From contig NZ_QGNZ01000001.1 in assembly GCF_003173595.1 (NCBI RefSeq), positions 992,001-1,056,000 of the forward strand: a DNA stretch of 64,000 nt, given 5' to 3'. The stretch comes from Pedobacter yonginensis (GTDB lineage: Bacteria > Bacteroidota > Bacteroidia > Sphingobacteriales > Sphingobacteriaceae). The position numbers were made by a program, and so were the translations under genes. Numbering within the stretch: the first letter of the stretch is position 1; each line of letters starts with the position of its first letter. Under the pieces are notes generated by a model. The model was not told the origin of the DNA. It ran no database searches and saw only the letters and a list, made by a program, of their open reading frames with translations. Of this stretch, positions 38,307 to 47,503 are shown piece after piece.

Positions 38307-38344
38307 AGCACTTTATCAAATCATTGATAAGGTGCTTTTTTTTT
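38307..38344 (+). terminator. Rho-independent terminator of the glpDKF operon
   Basis: A 12-bp stem (38307-38318 AGCACTTTATCA with 38325-38336 TGATAAGGTGCT, one G-T pair) is followed by eight or more T residues. This is a strong end for the glpD-glpK-glpF transcript. Confidence 0.9.
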
Positions 38345-38515
38345 GCCACTGATTTTTCAAGCCGAAACCATCCTTTTTTCTTTGGTTACACAATCAGTTA
38401 GGTATTTATGGCATCTCCAAACGCCCATTAAATGCTTAAATTAATTATCTTTGAAATGGAAGAACCACTGATGGCCCCTTAACTTTGAGAGCTAAACCCA
38501 AACTAATCACCCAAT

Positions 38516-39193
38516 TTGCAAGATTTTTTCCTCGTTATTGATACTGAAACTTCTGGTTTACCTAAAAACTGGAATGCGCCCTATTCGAAAGAAAAAAATT
38601 GGCCCCACATTGTGCAAATTGCATGGATTATTTATGACAGCAATTACCAGGAAGTAAAGCGCGAAAACCATTTCATAAAAAATGATGATTTTAAAATAGA
38701 TAAGTCTGCCGAAAAAATTCATCACATCACAAGCGACTATTTAAAAATTCATGGTGAAGCATTGAGTGAGGTTATGGAGTTGTTTAACAACGATATGCTT
38801 AAATTTAAGCCACTCATTATCGGGCATTTTATTGAACTCGATTTTCACATGATTAATATTGAACTGTACAGATTAGGTAAAGAAAATATATTCCAAAACT
38901 CGAAATTCTATTGTACGATGTTAGCAAGTGCAAATTTTGCAAACAAAGCTGCTCTTAGCCATTTGAAACTGAATCGGTTTTATGCTTTACTTTTTAATGA
39001 AGAGCCCGCTGATATGCACAACGCTTTAGCAGATGCGCTCAATACGGCTAAAATTTTCTTTCACCTACTCAGCAATGAAAGAATATCCTTAACTTCAGTA
39101 TATCAACAAGAACACCGTTTCACTAAAGCGTTAGTCTTCCCCAATCAATCGTTCTTTAGAAGAATTATACATCGATTATGGCATGGAAAATAA
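38516..39193 (+). CDS. 3'-5' exonuclease (DnaQ-like)
   Basis: A 225-residue DEDDh-type exonuclease resembling the epsilon subunit of DNA polymerase III. The ExoI motif VIDTETSG (Asp9, Glu11) is only a few residues from the N-terminus. No ATG is available upstream (an in-frame stop lies 12 bases before), so the start is TTG at 38516. GHFIELDFHMI (ExoII) and HNALADALNTAKIF (ExoIII) are also present. It overlaps the CBS-DUF294 gene by 11 bases. Linkage of such an exonuclease with CBS-DUF294 nucleotidyltransferases is common across bacteria, but its substrate is unknown. Confidence 0.88.
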   Translation: MQDFFLVIDTETSGLPKNWNAPYSKEKNWPHIVQIAWIIYDSNYQEVKRENHFIKNDDFKIDKSAEKIHHITSDYLKIHGEALSEVMELFNNDMLKFKPLIIGHFIELDFHMINIELYRLGKENIFQNSKFYCTMLASANFANKAALSHLKLNRFYALLFNEEPADMHNALADALNTAKIFFHLLSNERISLTSVYQQEHRFTKALVFPNQSFFRRIIHRLWHGK

Positions 39194-40635
39194 GTTAATA
39201 GATAAAATATATACTTCCAGAATCGGCGACATCACCTATAAAAAAATTGTAAGCTGCTTGCCCGAAACACCCATTTTTGAGGTTGCAGCTAAAATGGCCG
39301 AACATAAAACGAGTTGTTTATTTGTTAGAGATGCCCAAAACAACTTTTTAGGTTTTGTAACCGATATTACCCTAAGGGATGAAGTAATTGCCAAGCAGCG
39401 CAGTACCAATTTAGCCATAAGCGAGGTGATGGATCCAAACATCATCACCATTTCGCCTCAAGCCTTTGTTTATGAGGCCATACTGATGATGTTTAGTACG
39501 CATTCTCGTTATCTTTTGGTGGCTGACGGCGGAAATTTTTTAGGCTTTTTAAGTCGGAACAGGCTATTAAGTGAGCAAGCAGAGTCTCCACTGGTTTTCA
39601 TTCAATCTGTTAAATCGGCCGTAAATACCCACGATTTGAAGAACAAGTGGCAAAAAAGTTCCCCTCATCGTTTCGCAGTTATTGGAGAGGGGTGTACATG
39701 CCAAAATTGTAAACGAAGTGGTAACCACCATTGCCGATACCATTTCGCTAAAAATTATAGAAGAAGTAATTGCTAAGCTTGGGCCGCCGCCTGCCAAATT
39801 TGTATTTATGGTTTTAGGAAGCGAAGGCAGGAAAGAATTGAGTCTGAAAACGGATCAGGATAACGCGATTATTTATGAAGATACGACTGAAGAAAATCGG
39901 GCTGCCATACGTTCGTACTTTCTAGATTTCGCTGGTCAGGTTTCTGATAAGCTTAACTATGTAGGTTTTGTGTACTGCGACGGCGATTATATGGCTTCTA
40001 ACCCGAATTGGACTCATTCCTTAGCCCATTGGAAATACAATTACAAAAATTGGATTGAAGAGGCTCTACCGGAAGCAGCTGTAAAATTTGCTGCCTTTTT
40101 CGATTGCAGGGCAATTTATGGTGATTTAAGCATTATGGAAAAGTTAAGATCTTTCGTTAATGAGGAACTCCAAAAACCCATAGAAAAATTTTACGTGTAT
40201 CTCGCAAAAAATGCATTACTCTACGAACCACCCCTCACCTATTTTAAAAACATCAGAACACAAAAGATAGAGAAGAAAGAAGTATTTGATATTAAAACGG
40301 CTATGACTCCAATTGTAGATTTGGCAAGGGTTTATGCCCTTCAAAATAGAATTTTTCAAAAGGAAAATACCGGTGAACGTTTAACAGCGCTTAAAGAACT
40401 CGGCATTTTTACAGAAAATCAATTTGAAGAATTATCGCAAGCTTACTACTACCTCATGAGTTTGAGATTAAAACATCAGGCTAGGCTAATCACCGAAATG
40501 AATACGGCTCCAAATAATTTTATTGAGATTGATTCACTTACAAAAATAGAGAAAGTAACTCTGATTGAAATCTTTAAAACCATCCTAAATTTTCAGAGTG
40601 GAATTCGAATGAAGTTCACGAACAGTTTGAATTAG
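39183..40635 (+). pseudogene. CBS-DUF294 putative nucleotidyltransferase, interrupted by a +1 frameshift
   Basis: Two overlapping frames make up one gene. 39183-39776 encodes two CBS domains (LPETPIFEVAAKMAEHKTSCLFV; ISEVMDPNIITISPQAFVYEAI). 39682-40635 encodes the DUF294 nucleotidyltransferase (VLGSEGRKELSLKTDQDNAII, the GSxGRxE...D-x-D pattern) and its C-terminal helical domain. In the first frame the code goes out of phase at the A6 run 39652-39657. Dropping one A restores WQKVPLIVSQLLERGVHAKIVNE and joins the frames. The change may be real inactivation, a sequencing error, or slippage. The exonuclease gene is upstream and overlapping. Confidence 0.8.
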
Positions 40636-40675
40636 TCTTATCAGCATAACGATAAAACTTTGGCACCACCGCCTA

Positions 40676-41045
40676 GGTTAGTGTTTTCACGAACCAAAAA
40701 AATATTTTCCAAAAATGGTACGTGGGGACACGTACCATGGCGATCTTTAAACTAAAACAATCAAATGCCTTGGTTTGTGTCTTCACGAACCAAAAAAATA
40801 TTTTCCGAAAATGGTACGTGGGGACACGTACCATGGCGATCTTTAAACTAAAACAATCAAATGCCTTGGTTCGTGTCTTCACGAACCAAAAACACATCTT
40901 CCAACAATGGTACGTGGGGGGACGTACCATGGCAATCTGATTTGTAAACTAAAACAATTACAAATACCACATGCCTTTTTTCGTGTTTTTACGAACCAAA
41001 AAAAACCCTCTAAGAATGGTGCTTGGAGACAGGTACCAAAGCACA
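40676..41045. repeat. Tandem array of alternating hairpins (~96-110 bp period)
   Basis: Four imperfect units start at about 40676, 40770, 40866 and 40980. Each holds hairpin A (GGTTCGTG-TCTT-CACGAACC; best at 40866-40889, with 10-bp arms) and hairpin B (TGGTACGTG-GGGA-CACGTACCA at 40716-40737, 40812-40833, 40908-40929 and a worn copy 41017-41038). Between them lie CAAAAAAATATTTTCC and CTAAAACAATCAAATGCC. Units 1-3 differ by only a few bases, some of them preserving pairing. The array fills the 40636-41070 gap. The open frames on both strands here are by-products of the repeats. It resembles BIME/REP-like intergenic elements. Confidence 0.9.
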
Positions 41046-41070
41046 TTGAAAATAAAAATCATCTGCAACA

Positions 41071-41104
41071 AAAAAGGGTTCTGATAAATATCAAAACCCT
41101 TTTT
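41071..41104 (-). terminator. Rho-independent terminator of the thrS-infC-rpmI-rplT operon
   Basis: AAAAAGGGTT (41071-41080) pairs with AACCCTTTTT (41095-41104). On the minus strand the hairpin is followed by a T-run (complement of the A-run at 41068-41075). It lies 30 bases after the rplT stop. Confidence 0.85.
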
Positions 41105-41133
41105 AAATATTATAATCGCCTTGGCGAAGATTT

Positions 41134-41478
41134 CTATTTTACTGCATCAATTACAGCTTTGAAAGCCTCAGGATGATTCATTGCTAAATCAGCTAATACT
41201 TTACGGTTTAAACCGATTTCTTTTGAAGCTAATTTACCGATTAATTGAGAGTAAGAAATACCGTGCTGACGAGCGCCTGCATTAATACGTTGGATCCATA
41301 ATCCGCGGAATTCTCTTTTCTTAACTTTACGGTCACGGTATGCATATTGCAAACCTTTTTCTACTGTGTTTTTAGCAACAGTATAAACCTTACTTCTTGC
41401 TCCCCAATAACCTTTTGCTAGGTTAAGGATTTTTTTTCTTCTTCTTCTCGAAGCTACTGCGTTTACCGAACGTGGCAT
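41134..41478 (-). CDS. rplT: 50S ribosomal protein L20
   Basis: Started at the ATG at 41478 (114 aa), the standard [31 protein letters not shown] opening. A further upstream in-frame ATG would add seven Asn-rich residues not seen in the family. The basic N-terminal helix and the [18 protein letters not shown] block are typical. It is the last gene of thrS-infC-rpmI-rplT. Confidence 0.97.
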   Translation of the reverse strand: MPRSVNAVASRRRRKKILNLAKGYWGARSKVYTVAKNTVEKGLQYAYRDRKVKKREFRGLWIQRINAGARQHGISYSQLIGKLASKEIGLNRKVLADLAMNHPEAFKAVIDAVK

Positions 41479-41555
41479 GTTGTTGTTGTTTTTTGGCAAG
41501 CGGCGTTCCGTTCAATCGGAAACTTTAAAGCCTGATACCTGGTGAAATTAATAAA

Positions 41556-41756
41556 TTACTTTCCGATGCAAAGCATACGTTTAACGTTACCTAAATCAGC
41601 GTCTGAAACTAGACTTGTTTGACCTAGTGCACGTTTACGTTTAGTGCTCATCTTTGTTAAGATGTGACTTTTGTATGCGTTGTTTCTTTTGATTTTACCT
41701 GTTCCAGTAAGCGAAAAACGCTTTTTAGCACTGGAATTGGTTTTCATTTTTGGCAT
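41556..41756 (-). CDS. rpmI: 50S ribosomal protein L35
   Basis: A 66-residue basic protein with the L35 pattern [25 protein letters not shown]...[15 protein letters not shown]. It lies between infC and rplT with short gaps, as in most bacteria. Confidence 0.97.
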   Translation of the reverse strand: MPKMKTNSSAKKRFSLTGTGKIKRNNAYKSHILTKMSTKRKRALGQTSLVSDADLGNVKRMLCIGK

Positions 41757-41785
41757 AACCTGTTTTTTAATTTATAAACCTATTT

Positions 41786-42355
41786 TTATTTTTTTGCTAC
41801 TTTAGGGGCAACAGTTAGGAACATACGTTTACCTTCTAACTTAGGTAACAACTCTACTTTTCCTACATCTTCCAAAGCCTGAGCAAATTTCAATAATAAA
41901 ATTTCACCCTGTTCTTTGTAAACAATTGCTCTACCTTTAAAATGCACATAAGCTCTAACTTTCTCACCGTTCTCCAAAAAGCTTACTGCGTGTTTTAATT
42001 TAAACTGGAAATCGTGATCGTTCGTGTTAGGACCAAAACGAATCTCCTTAATAACAGTTTGTTTAGCGTTTGATTTAATCTCTTTCTGCTTTTTCTTCTG
42101 CTCGTAAACAAACTTACTGTAATCAATAATCCTACAAACTGGTGGTACTGCGTTTGGAGAAATTTCTACCAAATCCAATTCCAGTTCATCAGCAAGCGCC
42201 AAAGCTTTAGCCAAAGGATAAATCCCTGGTTCAACATTATCGCCAGCTAAACGCACTTCGGGCGATTTAATAAACTGATTAATGTTATGTTCTGCTTCTT
42301 TCTTCTTAAAAGGTGGACGTGGTCCCCTGTTAAATCCTGGTCTTCCTAATGCCAA
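41786..42355 (-). CDS. infC: Translation initiation factor IF-3
   Basis: A 189-residue IF-3 that keeps 30S subunits free and checks start codons. The N-domain [43 protein letters not shown] and the C-domain with the [21 protein letters not shown] block are standard. The only start that keeps the family N-terminus ([16 protein letters not shown]) is TTG at 42355, 16 bases after the thrS stop. A weak start on infC fits the known self-control in which IF-3 discriminates against non-standard starts (AUU in E. coli). Confidence 0.96.
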   Translation of the reverse strand: MALGRPGFNRGPRPPFKKKEAEHNINQFIKSPEVRLAGDNVEPGIYPLAKALALADELELDLVEISPNAVPPVCRIIDYSKFVYEQKKKQKEIKSNAKQTVIKEIRFGPNTNDHDFQFKLKHAVSFLENGEKVRAYVHFKGRAIVYKEQGEILLLKFAQALEDVGKVELLPKLEGKRMFLTVAPKVAKK

Positions 42356-42371
42356 ATTTGTACTGTTTTAA

Positions 42372-44297
42372 TTAAACTGTTATTTCTTTTATTAATAAAT
42401 TGTTGAATTCTTCCAACGTCATTTCACCTAAATCTCCAGTACCATGTTTACGAACCGAAACTTTTCCTTCGGCCATCTCTTTATCACCGATAATGAGCAT
42501 GTAAGGGATTTTTTTAACTTCCGCATCACGAATTTTGCGTCCGATTTTTTCATCTCGGTAGTCAATCAGCCCGCGAATATCGGAATTATTTAGCTCATCT
42601 AAAACTTTTTTTGCATAATCTTCATATTTTTCTGAAATAGGAAGAATGGTAAACTGTTCCGGACTCAACCATAATGGGAAATTTCCGGCACAATGTTCAA
42701 TCAATACGGCAACAAATCTTTCTAATGAACCAAATGGTGCACGGTGAATCATTACTGGGCGATGTTTTAAATTATCGCTGCCTGTATATTCCAATTCGAA
42801 ACGTTCTGGCAAATTATAATCTACCTGAATGGTTCCCAACTGCCATTTTCTGCCCAGTGCATCCTTAACCATAAAATCAAGTTTAGGGCCATAAAAGGCT
42901 GCTTCACCATATTCTACAACCGTGTTCAACCCTTTTTCTTGGGCTGCTTCTACAATTGCACTTTCTGCCAGCTTCCAATTTTCATCAGAACCTATGTATT
43001 TCGATTTGTTATCTGGATCTCTTAACGAAATTTGAGCGGTATAGTTTTCAAAACCCAAAGATTTAAATACAAAAAGCACTAAATCAATTACTTTCTTAAA
43101 CTCATCTTTAACTTGTTCTGGCATACAAAACAAGTGTGCATCATCTTGAGTAAAGCCACGTACACGGGTTAACCCATGTAGCTCTCCACTCTGCTCATAC
43201 CGATACACCGTTCCAAACTCCGCAAACCGTACTGGCAAATCCTTGTAAGAACGGGGTTTAAACTTGTACATTTCGCAATGATGCGGACAGTTCATTGGTT
43301 TTAAAAAGAACTCCTCTCCTTCTTGCGGAGTTTTTATGGGTTGGAAAGAATCCTTACCATATTTATCCCAATGGCCAGAGGTTACGTATAAATTTTTATT
43401 TCCAATGTGTGGGGTAACCACCTGCTCGTATCCTGATTTGGACTGTGCTTTAGTTAAGAAATTAACCAAACGCTCACGTAAGGCTGTACCCTTAGGCAAC
43501 CACATGGGTAAACCAGCACCAACTTTTTCAGAGAACATAAACAACTCTAACTCCTTACCTAATTTGCGGTGATCGCGTTTTTTTGCTTCTTCAATCATCG
43601 CCAGGTATTCGGTTAGCTCGCTTGCCTTAGGGAAAGTTACGCCATAAATACGGGTGAGCTGTTTTTTGGTTTCATCACCTCGCCAATATGCACCAGCAAC
43701 ATTCATTAATTTTACGGCTTTAACAAAACCGGTATTTGGAATGTGTGGGCCACGGCATAAATCGGTAAATTGCCCTTGGGTATAAAATGTAATTTTGCCA
43801 TCTTCTAAACCCTCAATTAAATCTAATTTGTACTCATCGCCCTTATCGGTGAAGTATTTAATGGCGTCGGCTTTGCTTACACTCTCGCGCGTAAAAATTT
43901 CCTTTTGCTTAGCCAATTCAATCATTTTGGTTTCAATGGCTTTGAAATCATCCGATGAAAATTCTTTTTCGCCAAAATCTACATCGTAATAAAACCCTGT
44001 TTCAATTGCCGGACCAATACCAAATTTGGTGCCTGGATAAAGTGCTTCTAATGCCTCAGCCATTAAATGCGCAGATGAATGCCAAAAAGTAGTTTTACCT
44101 TCAGGATCATTCCAAGTTAAAAGCTTTACGCTTGAATCTTCTTCAATCGGTCTGGTTGAATCCCAAACTTGCCCATTAACTTCTGCGGCTAATACATTTC
44201 GAGCTAAACCTTCGGAAATTGACAATGCAATTTGATGGGCAGAAGTGCCCTTTTCATACTGACGGACAGAGCCATCAGGTAAAGTAATGTTAATCAT
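42372..44297 (-). CDS. thrS: Threonyl-tRNA synthetase
   Basis: A 641-residue class II synthetase with an N-terminal TGS domain (about 1-60), an editing domain with the metal-binding [24 protein letters not shown], and the catalytic domain ([55 protein letters not shown]). The C-terminal anticodon-binding domain closes it. It starts the thrS-infC-rpmI-rplT unit. I see no T-box or clear operator in the 150 bases upstream. Confidence 0.98.
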   Translation of the reverse strand: MINITLPDGSVRQYEKGTSAHQIALSISEGLARNVLAAEVNGQVWDSTRPIEEDSSVKLLTWNDPEGKTTFWHSSAHLMAEALEALYPGTKFGIGPAIETGFYYDVDFGEKEFSSDDFKAIETKMIELAKQKEIFTRESVSKADAIKYFTDKGDEYKLDLIEGLEDGKITFYTQGQFTDLCRGPHIPNTGFVKAVKLMNVAGAYWRGDETKKQLTRIYGVTFPKASELTEYLAMIEEAKKRDHRKLGKELELFMFSEKVGAGLPMWLPKGTALRERLVNFLTKAQSKSGYEQVVTPHIGNKNLYVTSGHWDKYGKDSFQPIKTPQEGEEFFLKPMNCPHHCEMYKFKPRSYKDLPVRFAEFGTVYRYEQSGELHGLTRVRGFTQDDAHLFCMPEQVKDEFKKVIDLVLFVFKSLGFENYTAQISLRDPDNKSKYIGSDENWKLAESAIVEAAQEKGLNTVVEYGEAAFYGPKLDFMVKDALGRKWQLGTIQVDYNLPERFELEYTGSDNLKHRPVMIHRAPFGSLERFVAVLIEHCAGNFPLWLSPEQFTILPISEKYEDYAKKVLDELNNSDIRGLIDYRDEKIGRKIRDAEVKKIPYMLIIGDKEMAEGKVSVRKHGTGDLGEMTLEEFNNLLIKEITV

Positions 44298-44447
44298 CTA
44301 CAACTATGATTTGTTCCTAATCCTTTGTTAAATTTCGGAACGGTTTAAAAAAATTGTGAATTCTAAATCACATACCAAGTGATTTTTATTTAACGCGAAG
44401 ATGCTCTTTTTTAGGTCGAAATGCAAGTTTTGACTCAAAAAATCATT

Positions 44448-45545
44448 TTAAATGACACTTTTAGACCTAAGCTTAAGCCATTTATCTTTTAGGTAATTGC
44501 GTATGGGAATATCTAAAAACACCATCACCAAATAGGCAAAAGCGATAAGGAGGATAACGGAAACTGGAATAACCACTTTTAACACAGACATATCTGGTTT
44601 AGTTGTTGTAACATAGGTTAAAAAAATCCACACGAAGGGATAATGTGTCATATACAAAGGGTATGAAATTTCGCCCGACAGCTTGCAAACCTTTTCTAAA
44701 GAGGGCTTTAATGATGCTCCTGCGCCAAGCGCAACCAACAAAGGAAAATATACCAGCACGATAAACGGTTCAGAAATCCAATTAAATTCATTAGAATATG
44801 GCATCAAAAATGCCAAGAGTAATAAGATGGAAATGCCTATAAATCCTAGATTATTCTTGATGATCCAGTTGGAGCGATAAACAAGCATTCCTGCCAAGAA
44901 TGAATAAAACACACGCGCACCTCCATCCCAAAAAGTTGTTCCACCCCATCCACCAGATAAGTTTGTTGATTTTGTGGCAACATAAAAAAGTACCGCAGCT
45001 GCAATTAGCGTTAAGCTAATCAAATATTTTTTACCGATTTTATATAATAAAAATATGTAGAAGATGTTCGCAATATATTCCCAAAATAACGACCAGCTCG
45101 GCGCATTTAGGTTAAAAAAATTAAAATAACGCTCCTGTACTATTGGATATGGAATTAGAAAAAGTGATGATAAAAACAAGAGCAGCGTTTTACCGAAACC
45201 ATACACCGGATATAAACTCACAAAGGGATCGACAATAAAAGTTAACAAACCTAGCACCGAACCAATAACCACCAATGGATGGAGGCGTATAAGTCTTAAC
45301 TTGAAAAATTGCGTTATTCCTAGGTCCTCGGCCTTTGTATCGTAGGCATAGGCAATTACAAAACCCGATAAACAAAAGAAAAAATCTACAGCCAGATAGC
45401 CATGACCTATGAAATTCTTGCTATAATCGGTAATGGCTATTTCCATGAAATGAAAAACAACAACTGCCACTGCGGCTAAACCCCTCAAGCCATCTAGAAT
45501 TTCAAAATGCTTCTTTGTGGTTAATAATGTGCTGTCGTTTTTCAT
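44448..45545 (-). CDS. Acyltransferase family membrane protein (OafA/YrhL type)
   Basis: A membrane acyltransferase of about 365 residues with ten hydrophobic segments. FEILDGLRGLAAVAVVVFHF near the N-terminus contains the RGL...H pattern of the family (acyltransferase 3). VDFFFCLSGFVIAYAYD follows. It would acetylate or acylate a surface sugar or lipid; the target is unknown. The ATG at 45545 is preferred over one 36 bases upstream. It is alone in its transcript. Confidence 0.9.
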   Translation of the reverse strand: MKNDSTLLTTKKHFEILDGLRGLAAVAVVVFHFMEIAITDYSKNFIGHGYLAVDFFFCLSGFVIAYAYDTKAEDLGITQFFKLRLIRLHPLVVIGSVLGLLTFIVDPFVSLYPVYGFGKTLLLFLSSLFLIPYPIVQERYFNFFNLNAPSWSLFWEYIANIFYIFLLYKIGKKYLISLTLIAAAVLFYVATKSTNLSGGWGGTTFWDGGARVFYSFLAGMLVYRSNWIIKNNLGFIGISILLLLAFLMPYSNEFNWISEPFIVLVYFPLLVALGAGASLKPSLEKVCKLSGEISYPLYMTHYPFVWIFLTYVTTTKPDMSVLKVVIPVSVILLIAFAYLVMVFLDIPIRNYLKDKWLKLRSKSVI

Positions 45546-45667
45546 CGGTTGTTTTATGGAATGCGCCCCAATAATAAACATTTTGGATGTGGCTTTAAAA
45601 AAGCAAGACCCATAAACTCAAATTTTTCTGGAATACACCTCAATTTTTTGGGGGAAAACGCTCAAAA

Positions 45668-45700
45668 AAAAACCTACTCGGTTTAATGGAGTAGGTTTTT
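45668..45700. terminator. Strong hairpin terminator after the DUF4412-like gene
   Basis: AAAAACCTACTC (45668-45679) pairs with GAGTAGGTTTTT (45689-45700), 12 base pairs, with A and T runs on both sides. It ends the 45719-46621 gene on the minus strand. Confidence 0.85.
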
Positions 45701-45718
45701 TACAAAACTAGTTTATAA

Positions 45719-46621
45719 TTAATTGATTCCGAATGTTCTTACTTGACCACCACCTGGAGGTCTGTTGTTTCTAAAACGTTTCATCATGTTCTCCATTTTA
45801 GTTTTATATTCCTCCTCGGTAATTAATTTGGCTTTTTTAGGTGCTGTAACATCTTTTGCACTCACATTCCTGTATTCAATACTTTTAGCGATTGAGCTGT
45901 TTCCTCTACCTTCAATAGCCAATACTGTTCCCTCGGTCCACATATTAGGATTTGGTGAAAAGTTGAAACCTAAATCGTTAGTGTACCAGATTTTGGTTTC
46001 TTCCACTACGTTTTTATCCATGTCTAAAAGTTTAATCGCTCTTGTTGACCTCACGATAACTTGTTTACAGTTAAATCCAAGTATTTTTTTTGTCGAATCT
46101 GTTTTAACCACTTCTATAGTTGGCGGAGCCACTGGTTTTGGTTTAGATGTATCGCCTGGAGTTCTGTTTCCGCCGATTCGCATTGATCCGATTGGACCAG
46201 TGGTAGAAAGCGTTAACTTACTTGGCATATAATAAGTAGTATCATTTAAGTCGAATACCTCTGCAATTTTCTGATCAGCAAAGGTGTAGTAGTATTCGCG
46301 ATTGCCAGCGCCACCACCAAAGCGCATCATAATACGGCCCATACCACCACCGTTTCCACCACCGGCGCCGTTACTGTCTTCAATTTCCTCTACAGGCATG
46401 TAACTTGCATTGGTTGCTGTAAACAATAACTCGAAATTTGATTTACTGGTTGAGGGCATTCGGGCTTTCATTTGATCGGTTAACTGAATGCCGCTTGCTG
46501 AGGCCATTGCTGAAGGGTCAACGGTTGTTTCAAATTGTATGGCTCCTGAAGTTTTCTTTTGTGCATCAGCGATTGACACCATTGAAAAAACACTCATTAA
46601 AGCTAAAATTATTTTTTTCAT
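45719..46621 (-). CDS. Secreted GLPGLI/DUF4412-like protein
   Basis: A 300-residue protein with a signal peptide (about 1-20). The mature part has a Gly-rich insert (GAGGGNGGGMG, about 86-96). A segment ILGFNCKQVIVRSTRAIKLL...TKIWYTNDLGFNFSPNP follows, like the GYxCK...TWYT core of DUF4412 and GLPGLI-family secreted proteins. The GLPGLI motif itself is not present (EGTVLAIEG in its place). The function is unknown in this family. It ends in a strong terminator. Confidence 0.65.
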   Translation of the reverse strand: MKKIILALMSVFSMVSIADAQKKTSGAIQFETTVDPSAMASASGIQLTDQMKARMPSTSKSNFELLFTATNASYMPVEEIEDSNGAGGGNGGGMGRIMMRFGGGAGNREYYYTFADQKIAEVFDLNDTTYYMPSKLTLSTTGPIGSMRIGGNRTPGDTSKPKPVAPPTIEVVKTDSTKKILGFNCKQVIVRSTRAIKLLDMDKNVVEETKIWYTNDLGFNFSPNPNMWTEGTVLAIEGRGNSSIAKSIEYRNVSAKDVTAPKKAKLITEEEYKTKMENMMKRFRNNRPPGGGQVRTFGIN

Positions 46622-46744
46622 TTTTTGGATTGTTTTGTGAGTTAGAGAACGAAGTTGTAAAAAGGTTTAACAAAGGTATTGCACATAAAACATAAAGCAT
46701 GTTAAATTGTGTTAAATCGCTAACAATCAGATGTAAAAAAGTTG

Positions 46745-47488
46745 TTAGTATTCGGTACTTTCCAACCAACCATTGCAAAGCACATCGGCAATGTGCATGG
46801 TTCTTATAGGAAGATTATTTTTATCGATATAACCTTGTAAATGGAGTAAACAGGATAAATCAGTCGAAATGATATAATCGGCTTTTTGGGCAAGCGCGTG
46901 ATTTACTTTCTGCTCTGCCATTGCAGATGAGATGGCATCGAATTTAACGGCAAAAGTGCCACCGAAACCACAGCACATATCAGTATCTTCCATTTCAAGC
47001 ATCTCTAATCCATGTACCTTTGATAACAATTGACGGGGTTCATCCTTTATTTTGCACTCGCGTAAAGCACTGCAAGAATCGTGGTAAACGGCTTTACCTT
47101 CTAACTCAGCACCAAAATAATCCTTTTTGGCAACATTGATCAGGAAATCAGAAAGCTCCCAAATGTTTGATTGTAAACTTCTACACTTATTATGAACTAT
47201 GGTATTGGTAAACAGATCGTTAAAACCATTTTTCACCATACCCACGCAGGAAGCTGAAGGTGCTACAACGTAGGTATTTTCTGTGAAATCATTCAGAAAT
47301 TTTGTACCAACTTCTTTTGCCTCATCCCAATAACCGGCGTTATAGGCTGGTTGTCCGCAGCAAGTTTGTTTTGAGTTATATTCTACCTTGCATCCAGATT
47401 TTTCTAATAATCTTAAGGTATTAAAAGCAGTTTCAGGGTATAATTGATCGACAAAACAGGGCACAAATAATTCTACTTTCATAATCAT
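46745..47488 (-). CDS. LutA-like (Fe-S)-binding oxidoreductase subunit
   Basis: A 247-residue protein with two Cys-rich domains (CCG repeats: SKQTCCGQPAYN about 40-51, MCCGFGGTF near 170). This is the LutA/YkgE/LldE pattern of the lactate utilization complex. LutB and LutC are absent nearby, so it may serve another dehydrogenase or the partners are elsewhere. The gene is preceded 15 bases upstream by the UMF1-type MFS transporter, and the two are probably co-transcribed. The third codon is also ATG and may be the start. Confidence 0.85.
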   Translation of the reverse strand: MIMKVELFVPCFVDQLYPETAFNTLRLLEKSGCKVEYNSKQTCCGQPAYNAGYWDEAKEVGTKFLNDFTENTYVVAPSASCVGMVKNGFNDLFTNTIVHNKCRSLQSNIWELSDFLINVAKKDYFGAELEGKAVYHDSCSALRECKIKDEPRQLLSKVHGLEMLEMEDTDMCCGFGGTFAVKFDAISSAMAEQKVNHALAQKADYIISTDLSCLLHLQGYIDKNNLPIRTMHIADVLCNGWLESTEY

Positions 47489-47503
47489 CTTCAGGCTACA
47501 AAC

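Noticed and set aside
39652..39660. Programmed -1 frameshift at A-AAA-AAG
   Set aside because: The zero frame reads CAA AAA AGT and the DUF294 frame is +1, so a -1 slip would not join them. The A6 run is also short for transcriptional slippage.
40673..40940. Plus- and minus-strand frames of 70-90 codons with repeated sequence
   Set aside because: They are translations of the hairpin array, repeat with its period, and have no independent coding signal.
40676..41045. CRISPR array
   Set aside because: Units are 96-110 bases and nearly identical throughout, with no short conserved repeat and unique spacers, and no cas genes are nearby.
44298..44447. T-box or ribosomal leader upstream of thrS
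   Set aside because: Only a short 7-bp hairpin (AATCAC...GTGATT near 44373) is present. No T-box motif or specifier loop can be seen.
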